The notes beneath the pieces are model-generated. The model did no database searches. It had not been told where the DNA came from and was given only the letters and a program-made list of their open reading frames with translations. From assembly GCA_041584755.1 (NCBI GenBank), contig JBFHDK010000104.1, positions 1 to 6,966 of the forward strand: DNA of 6,966 nucleotides. Reading direction: 5' to 3'. Numbering within the stretch: position 1 is the stretch's first letter; the number at the start of each line of letters is the position of its first letter. A program made the position numbers and the translations under genes. Origin of the DNA: HB2-32-21 sp003448675. GTDB lineage: Bacteria > Pseudomonadota > Gammaproteobacteria > Pseudomonadales > Porticoccaceae. Positions 5,013 through 6,966 of the stretch are shown here, in pieces.

Positions 5013-6131
5013 ATGAAACCCGCGACCAAACCAGCTAACCCGAATTTTTCCTCCGGCCCCTGCAGCAAACGCCCGGGCTATCAACTCGAAAACCTCGATA
5101 TTGCCACCCTTGGCCGGTCCCACCGCTCAGCCATTGGCAAAGCAGCGCTTGCTAGGGTGTGCAGCGAAACCAGCAAACTCCTGGGCCTGCCAGAAGGTTA
5201 TCGTGTCGGGGTTGTGCCCGGCTCCGACACCGGCGCCATGGAAATGGCGATGTGGTCCCTGCTCGGCGAGCGGCCGGTGGATGTCTGCGCATGGGAATCC
5301 TTTGGTGATGGCTGGCTGAGTGATATTAGCAAGCAGCTGAAACTGGAAAACGTTCAGGCCATTACCGCCGATTATGGCAAGCTACCCGACCTGAGCCGCA
5401 CCAATCCCGCCCACGACATCGTGTTTACCTGGAATGGCACCACCTCCGGCGTCAAAGTACCACATGGCGACTGGATCGCCGCGGATCGGGAGGGCTTGAC
5501 CCTCTGCGACGCTACATCCGCCGTGTTCGCCATGGAACTGCCCTGGGACAAGCTCGATGTAGTGACTTTTAGCTGGCAAAAGGTGCTCGGCGGCGAGGGC
5601 GCCCACGGCATGCTGATTTTGAGCCCGCGTGCAGTTCGTCGGCTGGAGAGCTATTCACCTCCCTGGCCTTTGCCAAAAGTTTTTCGCCTGACTAAAAACA
5701 GCACACTGATTGAAGGTATTTTCAGTGGAGCCACCATTAATACACCTTCAATGCTGTGCGTGGCGGATTATCTCGACGCTCTTGCCTGGATAAAGGAGTT
5801 GGGTGGAACGACCGCAGCAATTCGCAAATCCGAGGAAAATCTCGCGGTAATCGAGGGTTTTGTCGACCAGAATAGCTGGATTGATTTTCTCGCCGAGGAT
5901 TCAGCTACCCGCTCCAACACCAGTGTCTGTCTGACGCTGGACCTGGAAGCGGCGCAAATCAAACAACTGTGCGCGCTGCTGGATCAGGAGGGCGTCGCCT
6001 ATGATATCGGCGCCTATCGGGATGCGCCTCCGGGCCTGCGTATCTGGTGTGGCGCTACCGTCGAAGCGGAAGACCTGCACAAATTGATGCCCTGGCTGGC
6101 ATGGGCCTACGCCACCGTCGCCGATCAATAA
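5013..6131 (+). CDS. serC: Phosphoserine aminotransferase, Methanosarcina/alphaproteobacterial type
   Basis: 372 residues from ATG at 5013. The start is chosen because family proteins begin close to K-P-x-x-P-N-F-S-S-G-P-C; an in-frame ATG at 4965 would add 16 unconserved residues. No strong ribosome binding site is seen at either. A PLP fold-type I enzyme transferring the amino group from glutamate to 3-phosphohydroxypyruvate to give phosphoserine, in the cytoplasm; family members can also serve pyridoxal phosphate synthesis. Signatures: NFSSGPCSKRPG (11-22), SHRS (36-39), the Gly-rich PGSDTGAMEMAMW phosphate-binding segment (69-81), Asp166 in CDATSA for the pyridine nitrogen, and the Schiff-base lysine Lys190 in SWQKVLGGEGAHG. 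The C-terminal PGLRIWCGATVE (340-351) is typical of this subfamily. It is not the classical SerC of E. coli. Full family length, no damage. serA follows after 74 nt, so the two are probably co-transcribed. Confidence 0.93.
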   Translation: MKPATKPANPNFSSGPCSKRPGYQLENLDIATLGRSHRSAIGKAALARVCSETSKLLGLPEGYRVGVVPGSDTGAMEMAMWSLLGERPVDVCAWESFGDGWLSDISKQLKLENVQAITADYGKLPDLSRTNPAHDIVFTWNGTTSGVKVPHGDWIAADREGLTLCDATSAVFAMELPWDKLDVVTFSWQKVLGGEGAHGMLILSPRAVRRLESYSPPWPLPKVFRLTKNSTLIEGIFSGATINTPSMLCVADYLDALAWIKELGGTTAAIRKSEENLAVIEGFVDQNSWIDFLAEDSATRSNTSVCLTLDLEAAQIKQLCALLDQEGVAYDIGAYRDAPPGLRIWCGATVEAEDLHKLMPWLAWAYATVADQ

Positions 6132-6164
6132 GCACCAGCGAAGTATTCCGACTGGCCAGCGCGC

Positions 6165-6181
6165 CTCGCATTTAAAGCGAG
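6165..6181 (+). promoter_or_regulatory. Hairpin in the serC-serA spacer
   Basis: CTCGC (6165-6169) pairs with GCGAG (6177-6181) around the 7-nt loop ATTTAAA. It lies 24 nt before the serA start and 11 nt before its AAAGGAG site. No T-run follows, so it is unlikely to terminate transcription; it may mark an mRNA processing or stability site, or mean nothing. Confidence 0.35.
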
Positions 6182-6205
6182 CCAACCCCGTTAAAGGAGC
6201 ACCTC

Positions 6206-6966
6206 ATGTTAAAAGTTCGCACCTATAACCAAATTTCGAACAAAGGACTGGATCGCTTCCCTCGTGACAGCTACAAAATTGCCAGCGAACTGGCCGAGCC
6301 TGACGCCTTTATGCTGCGCAGCCAGAAACTCCACGACATCGAAATTCCGGAAGGTCTTGTCGCGGTGGCCCGCGCCGGCGCCGGCGTCAACAATATTCCG
6401 GTGGAAAGATATACGGAGAAAGGCATTGTCGTGTTCAACACCCCCGGCGCCAATGCCAATGCCGTGAAGGAGCTGGTTGCCGCGGGCCTGTTGTTGGCCT
6501 CACGGGATATTTTTCTGGGCATGAATTACGTCCAGTCCCTGACCGATATAAGCGACGCTGGCGAAATGTCAGCACTCTTGGAGAAGGAGAAAAAACGCTT
6601 TGCCGGCTGTGAACTTTACGGCAAAACCCTCGGTGTTGTAGGGCTCGGCGCTATCGGCGCCATTGTTGCCAATATGGCACTGGATCTAGGCATGGAGGTG
6701 GTCGGCTATGATCCGGCGATTTCCATTGAAGCCGCCTGGCGCCTGTCCAGCGACGTAAAAAAAATGGATAGCCTCCAGCACCTGCTGAGTCGTTCCGACT
6801 ACATCAGCCTGCATGTCCCCGCGATTGAAGCCACCCGCCACATGATCAATGCCGAGGCCCTGAAAGGCTTTAAGGCGGGCGCTAAATTACTTAACTTTGC
6901 CCGGGAGGAGATAGTCGATAACGGGGCGCTGGTTCAAGCCCTTGATGGGGGACAACTGGCCGCCTA
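6206..6966 (+). CDS. serA: D-3-phosphoglycerate dehydrogenase (partial, 3' end outside window)
   Basis: 253 residues seen, no stop before the right edge. ATG at 6206 has AAAGGAG ending 6 nt upstream. The enzyme oxidises 3-phosphoglycerate to 3-phosphohydroxypyruvate with NAD, the first step of the phosphorylated serine pathway. Visible marks of the D-2-hydroxyacid dehydrogenase family: substrate-side ARAGAGVNNIP (55-65) and NTPGANANAVKEL (78-90); the Rossmann GLGAIG (146-151), with Asp169 ending the second strand as the likely NAD-ribose ligand; SLHVP (201-205); and LLNFAREEIVDNGAL (228-242) with catalytic Arg233. The catalytic Glu and His expected further on are outside the window, as is any C-terminal ACT domain for serine feedback. 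The N-terminus begins almost directly with the substrate domain, as in short SerA forms of about 390 residues. The residue after Arg233 is Glu, where many relatives have Gly. Partner of serC just upstream. Confidence 0.93.
   Translation, partial: MLKVRTYNQISNKGLDRFPRDSYKIASELAEPDAFMLRSQKLHDIEIPEGLVAVARAGAGVNNIPVERYTEKGIVVFNTPGANANAVKELVAAGLLLASRDIFLGMNYVQSLTDISDAGEMSALLEKEKKRFAGCELYGKTLGVVGLGAIGAIVANMALDLGMEVVGYDPAISIEAAWRLSSDVKKMDSLQHLLSRSDYISLHVPAIEATRHMINAEALKGFKAGAKLLNFAREEIVDNGALVQALDGGQLAA

Noticed and set aside
5901..6185. 94-codon minus-strand open frame over the serC end
   Set aside because: Shadow of the high-GC serC frame; no domain or start context.
1..6966. Mobile element, defence system, toxin-antitoxin or CRISPR
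   Set aside because: No transposase, integrase, nuclease, paired small toxin-like genes, terminal inverted repeats or regular spaced repeats. The ASCH gene stands alone without a partner gene.

Overview
The window looks like chromosomal DNA of a Gram-negative bacterium. A gammaproteobacterium, possibly aquatic, is my best guess: the left half is a type IV pilus minor-pilin operon of the FimT/PilW/PilX/PilV kind, and Asp-rich extracellular loops are common in its products. Nothing seen fixes genus or species. There are no rRNA or tRNA genes, CRISPR array, insertion sequence or phage genes. It reads as an ordinary core-genome junction between a surface-appendage operon and a serine biosynthesis operon.

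Left half, minus strand (read right to left from about 4023 to 1): four consecutive prepilin-type genes, fimT (GspH fold), pilW, pilX and a pilV-like gene cut by the left edge. Spacing is tight: a 7-nt overlap, then 30 nt, then 51 nt containing a stem-loop. Each product has a short basic leader ending in Gly, a hydrophobic helix and a secreted C-terminal domain. Three carry the Glu at +5; PilX lacks it. Together they should form the priming or tip complex of a type IV pilus. PilX and the PilV-like protein have unusually large ectodomains. PilX has three Asp-rich, calcium-loop-like segments and a C-terminal Gly-rich beta-repeat region; PilW has one Asp-rich segment. FimT ends with a GRVR tail motif of the kind tied to DNA uptake in Legionella FimT.

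Middle: a 353-nt spacer (4024-4376) with weak promoter-like and terminator-like signals, then a small minus-strand ASCH-domain gene (4377-4709) whose role is unclear.

Right half, plus strand: after a 303-nt divergent spacer with a reasonable sigma70-type promoter lie serC (complete, the Methanosarcina/alphaproteobacterial type rather than the classical enterobacterial type) and serA (cut by the right edge), 74 nt apart. They encode the second and first steps of the phosphorylated serine pathway: SerA oxidises 3-phosphoglycerate to 3-phosphohydroxypyruvate and SerC transaminates it to phosphoserine.

I found no convincing unknown system. The most interesting points are the enlarged minor pilins with a local base-composition change in pilX, the FimT GRVR tail, an ASCH protein that keeps only part of the YqfB-type active site, and two intercistronic hairpins.
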